Source: Diphasiastrum complanatum
Lineage: Eukaryota > Streptophyta > Lycopodiopsida > Lycopodiales > Lycopodiaceae
DNA: 64,000 bases
Direction: 5' to 3'
NCBI GenBank assembly: GCA_029204225.1
Contig: CM055095.1
Span: 32,923,732 to 32,987,731, forward strand
Shown here: piece after piece, positions 23,851-35,640 of the stretch
Position numbering within the stretch: position 1 is the stretch's first letter
How the letters are laid out: each line of letters starts with the position of its first letter
The notes under the pieces: model-generated
Seen by the model: the letters and a program-made list of their open reading frames with translations, nothing else
What the model was told of the DNA's origin: nothing
The model's database searches: none
Position numbers and translations under genes: made by a program

Positions 23851-24294
23851 ACCACCACTTGGCAACCTTTCATTCTTTAGTAAGCCTTGGTGACCATCTC
23901 ATAAATAGCTGCCCTTCATAGATGGACTCATATTGTCAACACAAGTTCACTGCCCTGCTGTCTAGGACCTAAAAGTGCATATCTGCAGAACCATGAAATG
24001 CTTCAAATTATTTCTATGTAACTTGCACCAGATAGCATTGACTCCACGTTACTATGAGCAAAAGATGCAGACTTAACTAGAGGATGATGTAGACAGTATT
24101 GTCAACAATGATACCATTCAACCTGGGAAGTAAGAATCCCCCACATTCCCAAGCTTTAGTAATGATATGCAAACTGAAATATTTGACCCAACTTCTAGGC
24201 GACATAGTAGTTGAGAGCAATAGCAGCCTGACATTAAAAGTTAAAATAAATCATGATTCTTATTACATAAACCTAGTAATGAGGGGAGTCATTA

Positions 24295-24438
24295 GAGAGT
24301 GCACCCGAGAGGCACATGCAGTGCCTCTGCTGCACAGGTCCCACACCATCCAAGGGCAGAGATTTTTTCTTTTCCCTTAGCTCCATACATCACCAGGGGA
24401 GTGGGGCCAGCATTGCAGGTGCCCCTGCAGTGCACTCC
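24295..24438. mobile_element. Harbinger/Tourist-like MITE, 144 bp
   Basis: The flanking tta at 24292-24294 and 24439-24441 gives a 3-bp TTA duplication. The left end GAGAGTGCACCCGAGAGGCA and the reverse complement of the right end (GGAGTGCACTGCAGGGGCA) align with few differences over about 30 bp. It has no coding capacity. Classification rests on the TTA duplication and G-rich terminal repeats. Confidence 0.55.
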
Positions 24439-24916
24439 TTAAGCATTCCCAGTAGCTACTTAAGTATCAAGCTAAGTTGAGGAAACAAGAAATTTAGCAT
24501 TTATATGCTACGTATCTATATTAGATACTTAGAATATAAATGATTCTAATTCTATGATTTTAGAATCCTTGAATTGTAGAACTCAACCTGCATTAACCTT
24601 TAGGTGACAGTTTTTTGGGGAGCACTAGATACTCATATTGTGAAGCCCTAAAAAAGAGTCAAGTTTCAATAAAATACAAAAAACCGAACGTGGTTCTAAC
24701 CATTGATTCAGCCGGTTTGTACCACCGGTTCGCAACGAGTATTTAAACATTGCTAAAAAAGTGACAGTATATGTAGGAGCATAGAAAGCATGTCTCCAAA
24801 AACCAAAGAATCAAGATGAAAACTAGCTTTGAAAACATCTAAATGAGTTCTAAAAACTCAATGAACTCTAAGTGAAAACTAAAAGGGTTCTCTCATTAGA
24901 GTAAATTTAAACACAT

Positions 24917-25249
24917 AAAGGGCCTTTTGTCAAGATTCCTTTTTCATTTTTTATTCACTTCTTTTGTGCATGTGGCCCAATAGTTTCTTGACATAGTGGC
25001 TTCAACGCAATGTTACTTCTTTGAGTCACATTTTGAGTCCACACTAAAAGTGGTATAACTTTTGATTGATATGTCAGAATGCGACGAAAATTGTGCGTTG
25101 GAGAGCGCTCGTCAAGCGCTTTTCAGTGATACCTTACATCGCATAATTTTGAGCTACTACTAAAAAAGTTATAGCGAGTCAAAGATATTGGCTGAAAATA
25201 GTGACAAAATGCAAAAGAGATCTTGACACGAATTCATATGCGGCCCTTT
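24917..25249. mobile_element. Possible terminal-inverted-repeat element, 333 bp
   Basis: The left end aaagggcc...gtcaagatt and the right end (reverse complement aaagggcc...gtcaagatc) are inverted copies, with an about 12-bp insertion between the two blocks on the right side. No flanking duplication is evident, so the superfamily is not assigned. It has no ORF. Confidence 0.4.
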
Positions 25250-27195
25250 TTGAACTCAAGTTTCCTCTAACGTCATAAATGCGTGGATCCTATAAACATA
25301 TTGTGATACAATAATACAATGTTAGATCTTGGTAGAGCTGGAGCCCTACTGAAATCGGACAAGATAGATGCTCCCGATACTATAGATATGCTAAAGATGA
25401 CGATGGAGGACCTGGGTTGTTGGCTCCGAGGTCTCTGAATACCTCTCGTAAACATTGCCACTGATCACAATGTTGGTCATGGGATGGGATATCAGACTCA
25501 TCCTCAAGTAGTTTTTCACTCTTAGTAGATGCTCTAGAATGTCTCTTCGAGAAAAAATAGGTAATCTGGGGCATTGGCGAGGGCCCATATTTCCCAACCA
25601 TCGACATAGAAGAAACATCTCACGTATCATCAAAGCAACACACCGTGGGTCCACATATGAAATAAGAGAGCGTAATGTGACTAGGGTATCACGGAAAAGG
25701 CAATGATAACGACCCTTGATTTCATACTATAGAGAGGACACTTGAAAATAATATGCTTCTTAGACTCCATGTCATCAATTATGATTGTGCTACTAGGTAG
25801 GAATCGACCAATCATTCCGTGTTACCAAAGTATTTCTTAAATGTTGTCAAAATTTTGTTAATTCTTCCATTGACTTTGTCGGACATCTATTAGAATGTGA
25901 GTTGTCATGCTACAAGCTTTTTCCCAAAAGTATCTCGTAACCCCTATCCAAAAATGGAGGAGTTGTCTTAAATGCTAGGCCAGTAAAACCATGGGCAAGA
26001 GAAGGACTTTTGGCCTAGGCCTTGCAAACAAGTAGAAATTTTTTCATTAGAAGGTTTAATGAAGTTTATATCAAAGACTTTTAAATGAATCTAAAATGAA
26101 GGCTCACATCAGTCTATGATGAATTGCGTTTGGGCTATAGGGCCTGATCACCCCATAGGTAGGTCTTTCGTGTGTTGTTGAGAGATTTTGTCTATCATTA
26201 AAGTCCTAACTTTTGAATTCATTTTGAAAATTGTGTTGTCCTTGAGAAATATTTATTCATCTATCAATTTTAAAAATAAGCTTGTTGTTTTTGGAGTAGA
26301 TTTGCATTAATGGGAATTATTTCACGATTGATGTCCTCAATCTTATTGTAAAATTTGTTAAGTCACCTTTTTATCATGAAGATTATCTTGATTAAATATT
26401 TCAATTTGCACAACATTAGCCACTATTCTTCAATGAACATTGTAGTTCAAGAAAGACCAACATGATATGAAAAAACATTCATTGCCTAGTGTCATTAGAG
26501 ACAATAGCAAAATCAAGCATTTGAAATAAAAAAAATCATTGATCAATACAGAATTGTTTTTTGAGTATTTATACTGATTTGTGTGATCTACACTAACGTA
26601 AATAGGTTTTTATGATTGTGTAATTAGTTTTATTGTTCAATCAAGTCCACAATTGTATTCCCCATAAACAATGTGTATGCTTGTGATTGCTAGATAACTC
26701 ATTTCGCAGTTATTATTGTTCTATTAGTGAGTCCAAGATCCAAAATTATGTATGATCAATATTAGTTCCTAAGTTAATCAATGTTGATCCAACCTACATT
26801 TGTGAGCGAAAGGAGATAAATTTTATTACTATATTGATTTTTAAGCTGCTTCAAAATTGTCCACATATTATATTCATATACTTCCGACATTTACAACCAA
26901 TAGATTTCTTTGTTAGATTGAAGGTCTACCATTTTCCATGTATGATTTTCAATCAAAATATTAAACTCCAAATTCATTGGTTCATGCCAATATTTAGATT
27001 CTAGTGCTTAATGTACACTTAAAGGCTCATCAGAAGATGTAAAGAGTTCATGAGAAATGCTAGCAACTTCAACGCCTTTCTTTGTCATGGTATATTCTTG
27101 AAGACCTCCTTGGAGACATGAGATCTCAAGTTTTCTCCTCTTCAACCCTCGACCCATTTCCATCAATAGTATTTAGAAAGTTAGCTCAAGGACCT
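25250..27195. other. No gene recognised
   Basis: AT-rich DNA with short unrecognised open frames. The longest are on the minus strand at 25273-25654. No LTR, terminal repeat or protein family could be supported. Confidence 0.5.
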
Positions 27196-28080
27196 TGTTG
27201 AATTTTGGAAAATTTAGTGGTTCGAAGATCATCCTAGCTATACAAGAGAGTTTTAGCATTGCTTTAAATTTTCTTTTGCCATATTTGCATCATGTGAAAA
27301 ATATGGCAAAATCTAGCTTTGTTATTTTGCAATTCTTGTTCAAGTGAAAAACTCACACGTGTGGAAAATAGACAAAAATATCTTAGTTATGTTGAGTTAG
27401 GGGTACTCAAGTTCTTAGTAGAGATCTAGCCAAGTGTTTGATGTTGATTAGGCCATTTTTGGCATTAGAGGCAAAATAGGCAAGTACACATGGAAAGTTG
27501 TGATTAGGCCAAAAGTAGGTTGTCATGTAGCTCGAGCCAAGTTAGTATGACATGTTGAAATTATGTGAGCCTCATGGTGATACCCAAGTGATGGAATGAC
27601 CATGTAGGAGCTAGTATTTTTAGGCGTTTGGAATTAATTTAAGTAGACCCCTTTTAGAAAAGTAGAGTGAGCCACCTTTTGATGGTGACCTCTAGTGGAG
27701 AAGATAATTCCACTTGTAATCTGTTTTATAGTGGAATTGCCACTTGGGCTCCACCTAAGCAGCTTTCTTGCTTATTTAAGAGGTACCCTCTTCTATGTGA
27801 AGAGCCTCTACGAGTTTTATGCATTCAACTAGCTTTTTGATTATGAATGTTCTCTTGAATGATGCATTTATGATCTTGCCCTTCCGTTTTTCATATCAAT
27901 AGTGTTCGAAACTGAGTGTCCTCTGACAGGCTGGACATAGACTACACACTCAGATATCTGCATGATCTGGGCATTGAATCAAGAAAGATAAATGTTAAGA
28001 GAAGCCCGTAGAACTTGGTAACAAGCAGAAGAGAAACAATGAACAAGAAACAGAATTTGATGAGAAGGAATTTGTCAACA
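27196..28080 (+). repeat. Putative 5' LTR of a Gypsy element
   Basis: Starts TGTTG and ends CAACA, a matching inverted pair, and is followed immediately by a Gypsy-type primer binding site. A TATA-like tatttaag lies at about 27773 within it, as expected for an LTR promoter. The left boundary is chosen from the TGTTG and is not confirmed by a second copy in the window. Confidence 0.5.
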
Positions 28081-28098
28081 TTTGGCGTGGTTGCCGCT
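28081..28098 (+). other. Gypsy primer binding site
   Basis: tttggcgtggttgccgc resembles the TTGGCGCCGTTGCCGGGGA-type site found after the 5' LTR of many plant Gypsy elements, with several mismatches. It precedes a leader and a Gypsy gag in the right orientation. Confidence 0.55.
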
Positions 28099-28369
28099 TG
28101 AACTCATACACATAACATTCAAACACATAATCCATTTCTGTTGTATCACATCCCTGCAAACTTTCTACACATTTGTCCACCGCTCTGAGTTCCCACAAGA
28201 CTGTAATCATCCGTTGTCTGCAATGTTCTTGCTCTTGATCAACTGGCAATGTTCAACCTTCATCACTCCATCCATCGTTCTTTGCACATTCCTTTCCATC
28301 TCTGCCCCGATCTTCCACATATCCCAAATGTTGCCCACGCCAATTCTCGGATTTTTTTGACCACCCCAT

Positions 28370-29015
28370 CAGTCGACTCCTGTGCGTTCTTGTTGATCTC
28401 CATTCACGTCCTATCTCTATCAGTCGGTTCCTCACACACTGCCTCACACATCCTCCAATTGAATCCTGACCCTTGTCAATACCTTACAACACTTTGGGGG
28501 TGGGGGAAGTGATATCATCCGATTCCGTTGAATCACCATCAGTTGGAACATCAACCGAATCTTGTAAGATGAATCACTAGTCGAATTCTGTAAGATGAAC
28601 CACTAGCCGAATCCTATGAGAGATGAACCATTAGCCGAGTCTGTTATCTCACCCATCAGCCGATACTGTCAGCTCAGTCATTAACATGTCCATTAGTCGA
28701 CTCCATCAGCTAGAACATTTGCTGAACCTGCGACTTGTCCATTAGCCGACTCCATCAGATGGAACATTAGCTGCAAACCTGCAACTTGATCACTAGCCTC
28801 TTTCACCAGCTCACTCATCAGCCGATTTATAAGCTTGATCACTAGTCGAGTCCACAGCTCGATCATCAATCGACTATATTGAATTATCCATCAGCCGATT
28901 TTGTTGACTCTCTAGTTGCTTGATCCTTAGCCGAATCCTTTGGCATAGTAATCAGTCGAACTTTTTGACACAATCATCCACCGAATACTGTGACTAAACC
29001 ATTAGCCGAGTCCAC
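28370..29015. repeat. Dispersed array of a CATTAGCCGA motif in the Gypsy leader
   Basis: About 17 variants of yattagccgartcc (for example cattagccgactcc, catcagccgatact, cactagtcgaattc) recur at irregular 20-60 bp spacing between the primer binding site and gag. Spacing is too variable for a simple tandem repeat. The leader has no long ORF. Confidence 0.8.
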
Positions 29016-29227
29016 TGCTACATTAACTGAGGCCAACAATTAATCTTCGACTAACCAATGGTTACTGCGTTAGCCGCTTGAATAGTTCATGTCTCAAAAC
29101 ATTCAGTTGAGCTACATTCAAAACCCTAAGTATTGTAAATCGAGTTTGAGTTCAAATCCAGAGTTTTCCCATATAAAAAAAAACAAACAAAACAAACCTT
29201 AATACAGCAGAAGAATACCCACTTGAA

Positions 29228-30011
29228 ATGGTATCACCTACATTTGGACAAATTCGAAATTATAGGTTCTCCCAAATAAAGTCCCAAATACAAGGACCTT
29301 TTGCAAATCCATTTGAAAGATGGGAACCTAATGGAGCTAAGTCATCATGTGCCCAAGCTCATTTTAATGGTGCAGAATCATCACATGCAAGAGCACACTT
29401 CAATGGGGTTTTTGCTAACCAAGGAGCTCACCTTGAGAAACGAACACCAAAATTAGATCTACCAAAATATGACGGTAGTTCGGACCCTCAAAGATTCTTA
29501 CAGGTCTTTGAGGATGCGTGCGAAGTTTATGGTGAGACATCCAATGACGCTATGGTTCAACTCTTTTCAATGACCATGATTGACAAAGCATGTGAATGGT
29601 TTTTTAACCTGGATCGTGAAGATAAAATTGATTGGTCTATATTGAAAGAGTCATTTATCGAACGATTCAAGCCATTTCGTTTGATAGAAAGTCCTTATGT
29701 CAAATTGAGTAACATCAAGATGGCAAAAGTGAAAACGTGCACGTACTGGTAATGAATGCCTTTCATATCAACTTGTTGCTGAAAATTCGATGAGACGGTG
29801 TAAGATATGTGATGGTATGGGACATACCTTGCTTCATTGTTATTATAATCCAAGGTATGCTGAAAGAGAATACCCGGGAGGAAACTATCAACCTCCTAGA
29901 CCTACATTTGTTCGCCGAGCCCCATTGAATCCATATCACCAGACAAACAACCAACTTGTACAGATCCAAGAATTGCCTTTGTGTTTGCCCAAATTGTTAT
30001 CGATATTGTAA
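29228..30011 (+). pseudogene. Gypsy gag with zinc knuckle, truncated
   Basis: The ATG at 29228 opens a gag of the Ty3/Gypsy type. An N-terminal linker with a duplicated AHFNGAESSHARAHFNG-like segment is followed by the Retrotrans_gag domain (LPKYDGSSDPQRFLQVFEDA, MTMIDKACEWFFNL, LKESFIERFKP). A TAA at 29750 ends the frame. A shifted frame from about 29760 gives a CCHC knuckle (CKICDGMGHTLLHC, about 29799) and a Pro/Arg-rich tail ending at 30009. No pol follows; 30.0 kb onward is non-coding. The Gypsy pol at 41-45 kb appears to be from another family. Confidence 0.82.
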
Positions 30012-30250
30012 TATTTTAATTGCTGAGAAGTCCCGATTCACAATTATCCATAACAAAATAAAGCCAATTGCCTTTTGCATTTCTTAATTGCTTGAAACAA
30101 AATGAAGCCCAATATTAATGCAAAAGCTGATTGCATTAGTTGGAAAATTAGCTACAAAAATTACATGATGACATTTCCCCCCCCCCATAAGCATTTTTTG
30201 TATGTTAACGCCCTATAATCCTTGAAACTATAATGCTTATATATATATAT

Positions 30251-30492
30251 ATATCATAGTGTCCCCTCGTACCGCTATTATGGTACCGTCGGTACCATAA
30301 CAGTGGTACCGTCGGTACGGTGTCGCCCTGGGATCCGCGGTACCAGGGCGGTACCATAATATAAAAAAAAAGAAAAAAAAAATTCCTGTGTTAATTTCGC
30401 AAATGTTTTTTTTTTTGGTACCGCCGACCGATATGGTACCGCGGTACCATATATGGTCCCGCGGTATCGGAATCCGCGGGACCTATGATATA
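30251..30492. mobile_element. Palindrome-rich inverted-repeat element with GGTACC motifs
   Basis: The left end atatcatagtgtccc and right end gggacctatgatat are inverted copies flanked by TA-rich runs, suggesting insertion at TA. The interior is packed with GGTACC and CCGCGG palindromes (ggtaccgtcggtacc, atggtaccgcggtaccat) around an A- and T-run core. It is non-coding and could form strong hairpins. The superfamily is not assignable. Confidence 0.5.
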
Positions 30493-30814
30493 TATATATA
30501 ATAGTTGCACTGCGTTTCTGAAACTCGTTTCAGAATCGCGTTCAGAAACGTTTTTTTTAAAAAAATAATTTGGATTTTTTTTTGGGCAATATATATGGGT
30601 ATCAAATGAAAGCTCTAATTAAGAGCATAATTACTGTGTGATTTGCCTATTGTTTTGTTTGTAGGATGGTCCAGTTTAGGTGCATTAATCCATGTTAGGT
30701 TTTGTCAAAAATAAAAATTCAAAACTAACCTGTAGCATGTCTGTTACGATCACAGATGGTCCCAGTAAGTGTGTTTTCGCTCAGGGAGTGGAAGGCCAAG
30801 TCATGAAGAGGCCT

Positions 30815-30965
30815 TACCGTCGAGGCCGGGGTCTACCGGCAGCCCCCGGACGCTGTCGTCTCCCACTGGAGGGCTACTGCCCCCCGGACCCCCTTTTTCT
30901 CGGGGGGCTACTGCTTCCCGAACCCCCCGTTTCTTGGGGGGCTACCGCCCCTCGAATCCCCTGAG
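30815..30965. repeat. GC-rich minisatellite, about 37-bp unit
   Basis: Three to four imperfect tandem copies of a unit ggggggctactgccccccgga-cccc-gttt within otherwise AT-rich DNA. G runs and C runs alternate on one strand. No gene is supported, although both strands are open for about 90 codons because of the repeat. Confidence 0.8.
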
Positions 30966-31169
30966 CATTTATTGAAAAGCAGAGCAAATAACAACCAAAT
31001 AGCTATTGAAAATAAGATTTGTTTGTGCCCCATCTACTGCATTTTTGAGAGGCAAAGCGCTCGTTTGACCATTGATCCCCTAATAAAATTTCAGCCATAA
31101 GCTATTTTTCCAATTTTTTTTTTTTTTTTTTTTTGCGATTCTGGGAGGAGAAACGCGTTTTTCAAAAAC

Positions 31170-33090
31170 ACGGTTTCCGAAAATGATCAAGTGCTCATTT
31201 GTGATTCGTCACCCACAAGGATACGAATCTGAATCATGATTTCTGAATCATAATTTATATAATTCTCAATCCACACGTAATAAAGAGAGAACATGCAAGT
31301 CCACTCTTAGAAGATGCATGAGTCACCCTAAATCCTTTCCATAAGGAAAGTTATAGACTTAAAATGAATAATTCAATCCTAGATCCTTATTGAAAAACAT
31401 ATTATACAATTCTTAATTTCACTCGATATACATTGAGTCCAATATAGAACACCTCTAGATATTCTTAAGTTTCAGTTCAGAATAATCAAGGTTTTTCAAA
31501 ATCTCATGATGTGAAGTTTCGTCTTTCGATCTACATTGAATATCTCACTCCAACTAAGTTTTCTAGGATATTAAACAATATTTCAAATCAAGAAATAATC
31601 TAGACCAAAAGTTCTCGCGTATCCTTAGCACATAACCATCTAAACAAGATTCACCATCGATTACGAGTTATAGGCGATGACAATGTTGGTGAATATATGC
31701 ACATTGTATGATTGTCCAATTAGTAATGCTTTTGATTTGGTGAGTTGCTCTTGATTTACAAAAGCTTGAATGTCAAGGTGTAGGCCTTTACACGCGTAGC
31801 ACCACATTGAATCCAATTCCAAATCCTCTTAAGTTAATAATTCGATTTCTACTAGAGATATCTCATTAACTTACGAGTAATTGTACTTTCCATACAATAC
31901 ACATCGATATGCCTCTGTCTTTTCCATTAGTTTTATGCATGAAAAATAAGCCCAATCAAAAGAATACACAATAAATCTATAGGATTTATGAAATTGCACA
32001 ATAACAAACTTTGATCTCACAATAATTTGACACATAACATACCTCCATAGATCTCACACAATCTGTGCATGTAATCAACTTAATTGAGAATCCTATTACT
32101 TACTTATTTCTAGGAGAATATTGTTCCTCGGAGAGTGCTATTTCTCAAAGCAAAATCTCTATTGGAGATTAATTTAAATGAATACATTATTAACAATGAA
32201 TTTTTCTCTTTACATCACCCTCTCACAGATCTTATTTCTCCACTAAGTTTAAGTTGATTGACTCAACTAGCAAGAAAATACAAGTCTAGATTTAACAATC
32301 TGCTTTTTGTGATAGAACTTTCTAATTCGGATACAAACCAATCGGATCATGATTAGTAAGTTCCTAGTCGTATAAAAATAAGTAGCAGATGTATGCGCAA
32401 TGCCCATCATCTACATCTATGAATAGTGTCTTCCAAAGTTTTATTTTTCTCTACTTCTAACCAGATTTATACCATCTTTAGAAGATCCCAACAGGATCCC
32501 CAAATATTCTATCAAACGAGATTTCAAGGTAGCTCCTTATTTACACATATAACAGATTCCTTCTAAAATCTATGCCACATGTTTCTCCTAGATAAACTTT
32601 CTATCACTTTCTCTTTCTCTTGTAAGAAATTGAGTGAGTTTCAAAAGATGTCATATCATCCCGATAAGACCTAGGAAAATCTATAAAGAAGATCTGTCCA
32701 AGAGGGAAAAGCCATCAATATGTGTTGTTAATGGGTAAATCATCACTCCTATTACCAACACATGCATACGTGACTTATCCTAAGGTATTTCTTATTGAAG
32801 TCCATTCTTATGAGAAACTGAACTATCTATATCTTGATAAAAATTCATATGGGATCAAGAGAAACTGAATTCTAGTATAGTTTGTATCCCTTGGTTCATA
32901 TTGTTACAACAAAGGAATCAACCATTTAAAGAAAATTAATTCACGTAATACAGATGGATGTTGCCAGCCTTTCATATGACATCGTCCAAGGTCCACAAGT
33001 AATAAATAATACTTCCCAAGAATTCACATGAAATCAAGCTATCATTTCATATAGTAACTGAAATGCACCAATATATTTAAAAATAAAGAA
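31170..33090. other. No gene recognised
   Basis: About 1.9 kb of AT-rich sequence with no open frame, LTR boundary or repeat that I can support. Confidence 0.5.
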
Positions 33091-33713
33091 AATAATTGAT
33101 CATATTTGCTATATTGCCATATTGAGGCCAACTTTGTTTTAGACTTAGAGATTGACTTTTCAAAGTTCATTACTCTAAATTTCATTTGAATAAATATTTT
33201 TGAAAGTGTGGGAAAGTTAGAATACGAGTTTGAGTAGATTCAAATTTGAATGTTGGGTACTTTAAATCTAGACCAAAAAATAGTGGGGTTAGCATTTTGG
33301 TGGGAAAGCCAAGTGACCAAATAGGGTTTGAACCTGTTATAAAAGGATGTAGTTCGTGGAGAGACATATCTTCTCTCTTCTTTATCTCATTTCATGCTTA
33401 TACATAGTTCTCTTGGATTCTACTATCCATTGGTGCATTATACTTGTGATTGCTTGCAATTTTATGTGTAAAATGATCTATAATTGCTATTTTTGGATCC
33501 ACACATGTGAAATACAGTAGCTTGTTGGTTTTGTACAGACAACAAAAATACTTTATCATTAGATTCATGTTTGATCCAGTTCTATTAGAGTTTGTATCTC
33601 ATTTTGTGTGTAGATGCTGATTTTTTTACATTGGTTAGATTGGTAAAGTATTTTTTTTTGTAACCCAAGATTTTTCAAGTGGATTGGATCATAATGATCT
33701 GAAATCTTTCACA
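33090..33713 (+). repeat. 5' LTR of rearranged Copia (element 6)
   Basis: Ends ...ctttcaca directly before TGGTATCAGAGC at 33714. Segments such as caagtgaccaaatagg...tataaaagg and cacacatgtgaaatacagtag match, diverged, the 3' LTR at 36433-37034. The left limit is approximate. A TATA-like tataaaag is at about 33341. Confidence 0.6.
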
Positions 33714-33725
33714 TGGTATCAGAGC
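33714..33725 (+). other. Primer binding site of element 6
   Basis: TGGTATCAGAGC immediately after the LTR, initiator-Met tRNA type. Confidence 0.85.
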
Positions 33726-34313
33726 TTGTGTTTTAGGTTATAAAAGAGAAAATCAAATCTATCAATGATTTGGTGAAGGTATCAAGACTAGAGCATGTTA
33801 GAGAGGATTCTACATCAAAATCGAGTTCTTTACTTTTGTAGATTGGAGTTTTGGTAGATCAAAATCCTGTATAGGTTCACAGACTTGATCAAGTCCGATT
33901 CTTGATTTCACATATTGGATTTGGTCGATTTTTGGATCATTGGATCAGTCTAAGTGGTGGCTATTAGATTGCATATGAAATTTTCAACATTTGTATGTAG
34001 ATTTGGAATAGTCAATTTTTTGTAATTTTGTCAAAACCCTAATTTTGGTTGGATTTCTAGATAGTGAGGTTGCTAGATTTCATTTGAGTGTGTTTCAATT
34101 TTAGAAAGTGGCAAAAGTCATTAGATTGAGAATAGATCATAGATTGATCAAGATTTCATGATTCTATGTGTTGATTTCCTTGGTATAAGTGCTAGAAGAG
34201 AATTGTTGAGATAATTTCAAATCTTTGTGATTTCTTTTGAAAACATTTGTTGTTGTTTAAATGAATGCTTTGTGCATTGAAATAGGTTGAAAAAGAAGAT
34301 CAGGTCATTGCTA

Positions 34314-35640
34314 CATGGCAATTTCAATTGGAGTTGAAAAAGAAGATCATGTCTTTGTTACATGGCAAATTTAAGAACAAGTATTTTTGTTGAATATAGT
34401 GAGGTGAGTAAAGACTACAAGGTTTACATTCCTTCTACTAACAAAGTGATTGTTGGTAGAGATGTCATCTTTGATGAAGAGAATATTTTAAAAGTGTTTT
34501 TAAACATAATTGATAATGGTGTGGATGGATTTAATATTCTTGATGTTAATGAAAAGGATCCTACTTTGGATGATGATGATGATGGACCTTCATCAAGTCA
34601 AAAGCCAAAGAGAACATCAAGGGAAAGAAAAGTACTTTCAAGGCTCGCATATGATAAAAAAGATAAGCAAGTAGTTTCTAGAAATTATGTTGTTTTCTTA
34701 ACCTCTTTGGATGAATCGACAAGTGTAGATCAAGCAAGGAAAGAAGATGAGTGGATCCAAGCAATGGATCTTGAGTGTCAAGCTCTTATGAAGAATAAAA
34801 CATCTTTTGGAGGATCTTCTTGTGTGGATATTGCTACTAAAGAGTGAGGATTTCATATTTGATGTCTTTCGAATGTTGTGGAGAGTCAATTCAATATGAA
34901 AATCAAGTGCTTAAAGCTAAAAAATGAGGACCTATCAACAAAGTTCAAAGAAGTTTGTGTGGCACATGGGATCAAGAGGGAGTTTTCAAACTCAAAGGAT
35001 CTACATGGCGTGGAAGAAAGACAAAGAATTCTTTTTGAAAGAGCTAAATCTATAAGGGTGAATGTAAAATTTCCTAAGTCATTTTGGGGAGAAGCCTTGA
35101 TGTGTGCTCACTTTGTTTGCAATAGGTACTCAAATAAAGACTTGGATGATAAGAGTTCATTTGAAGTTTTTTTTGCTAAGAAGCCAAGGATAATAGCATT
35201 TGAAGATCTTTGGTAGTACTTGCTATGTTAACTCATTTTTTGGATTCTTAAAAGGAATCTTTGTTGGCTATAAGGAAGTAAGAAAATATTATAGGGTTTA
35301 CATTCCTAAGTCAAAAAAAGCTCACATTTCTAAGGATGTTGTCTTTGAAGAGGAGAATGTGGATAAGCTTGATGTTGTTGATGTTGATCAATCTAACATT
35401 TTTTATGGTAATGATGATTGTTCTTTGGATGGTGATGGTAGAGATGCTTTTCCAAATTAAGTTCTAAGAAGATCCTCAAGGGAAAGACAAAAGTCATCTA
35501 GGCTTACATATGATGAAAAGGGTAAACAAGTGGAAGTGACTCATTTTGCTTTATTCACATGTTTTGGTTCATCTTCTTATCTAGATGATGATATGCAAGT
35601 GGATGATGGTTTTCAAGAAATGGATCTGAAAAAAAAATTG
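34314..35640 (+). pseudogene. Rearranged Copia polyprotein with two integrase C-terminal segments (element 6)
   Basis: After the leader a gag-like ATG (34314) is followed by a duplicated segment of about 48 bp (gttgaaaaagaagatca...tacatggcaa). The sequence then jumps straight to an integrase C-terminal domain (YKVYIPSTNKVIVGRDVIFD) and the RT-linker (34389-34840). Next comes an earlier part of integrase (GIKREFSNSKDLHGVEERQR, FWGEALMCAHFVCNRY; 34878-35210). A second integrase C-terminal segment (FVGYKEVRKYYRVYIPKSKK; 35200-35600) follows. Gag, protease and the catalytic integrase start are deleted, and order is scrambled. 35640-36430 contains open sequence that is not recognisably Copia. It is inactive. 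Confidence 0.75.

Noticed and set aside
28253-28512. Protein-coding ORFs on both strands in the Gypsy leader
   Set aside because: Located between PBS and gag, short, without homology, and explained by the motif-repeat leader.
30692-30975. Pro/Gly/Leu-rich protein-coding gene on the plus strand
   Set aside because: The open frames result from a GC-rich minisatellite that is open in several frames; no start context or homology supports a gene.
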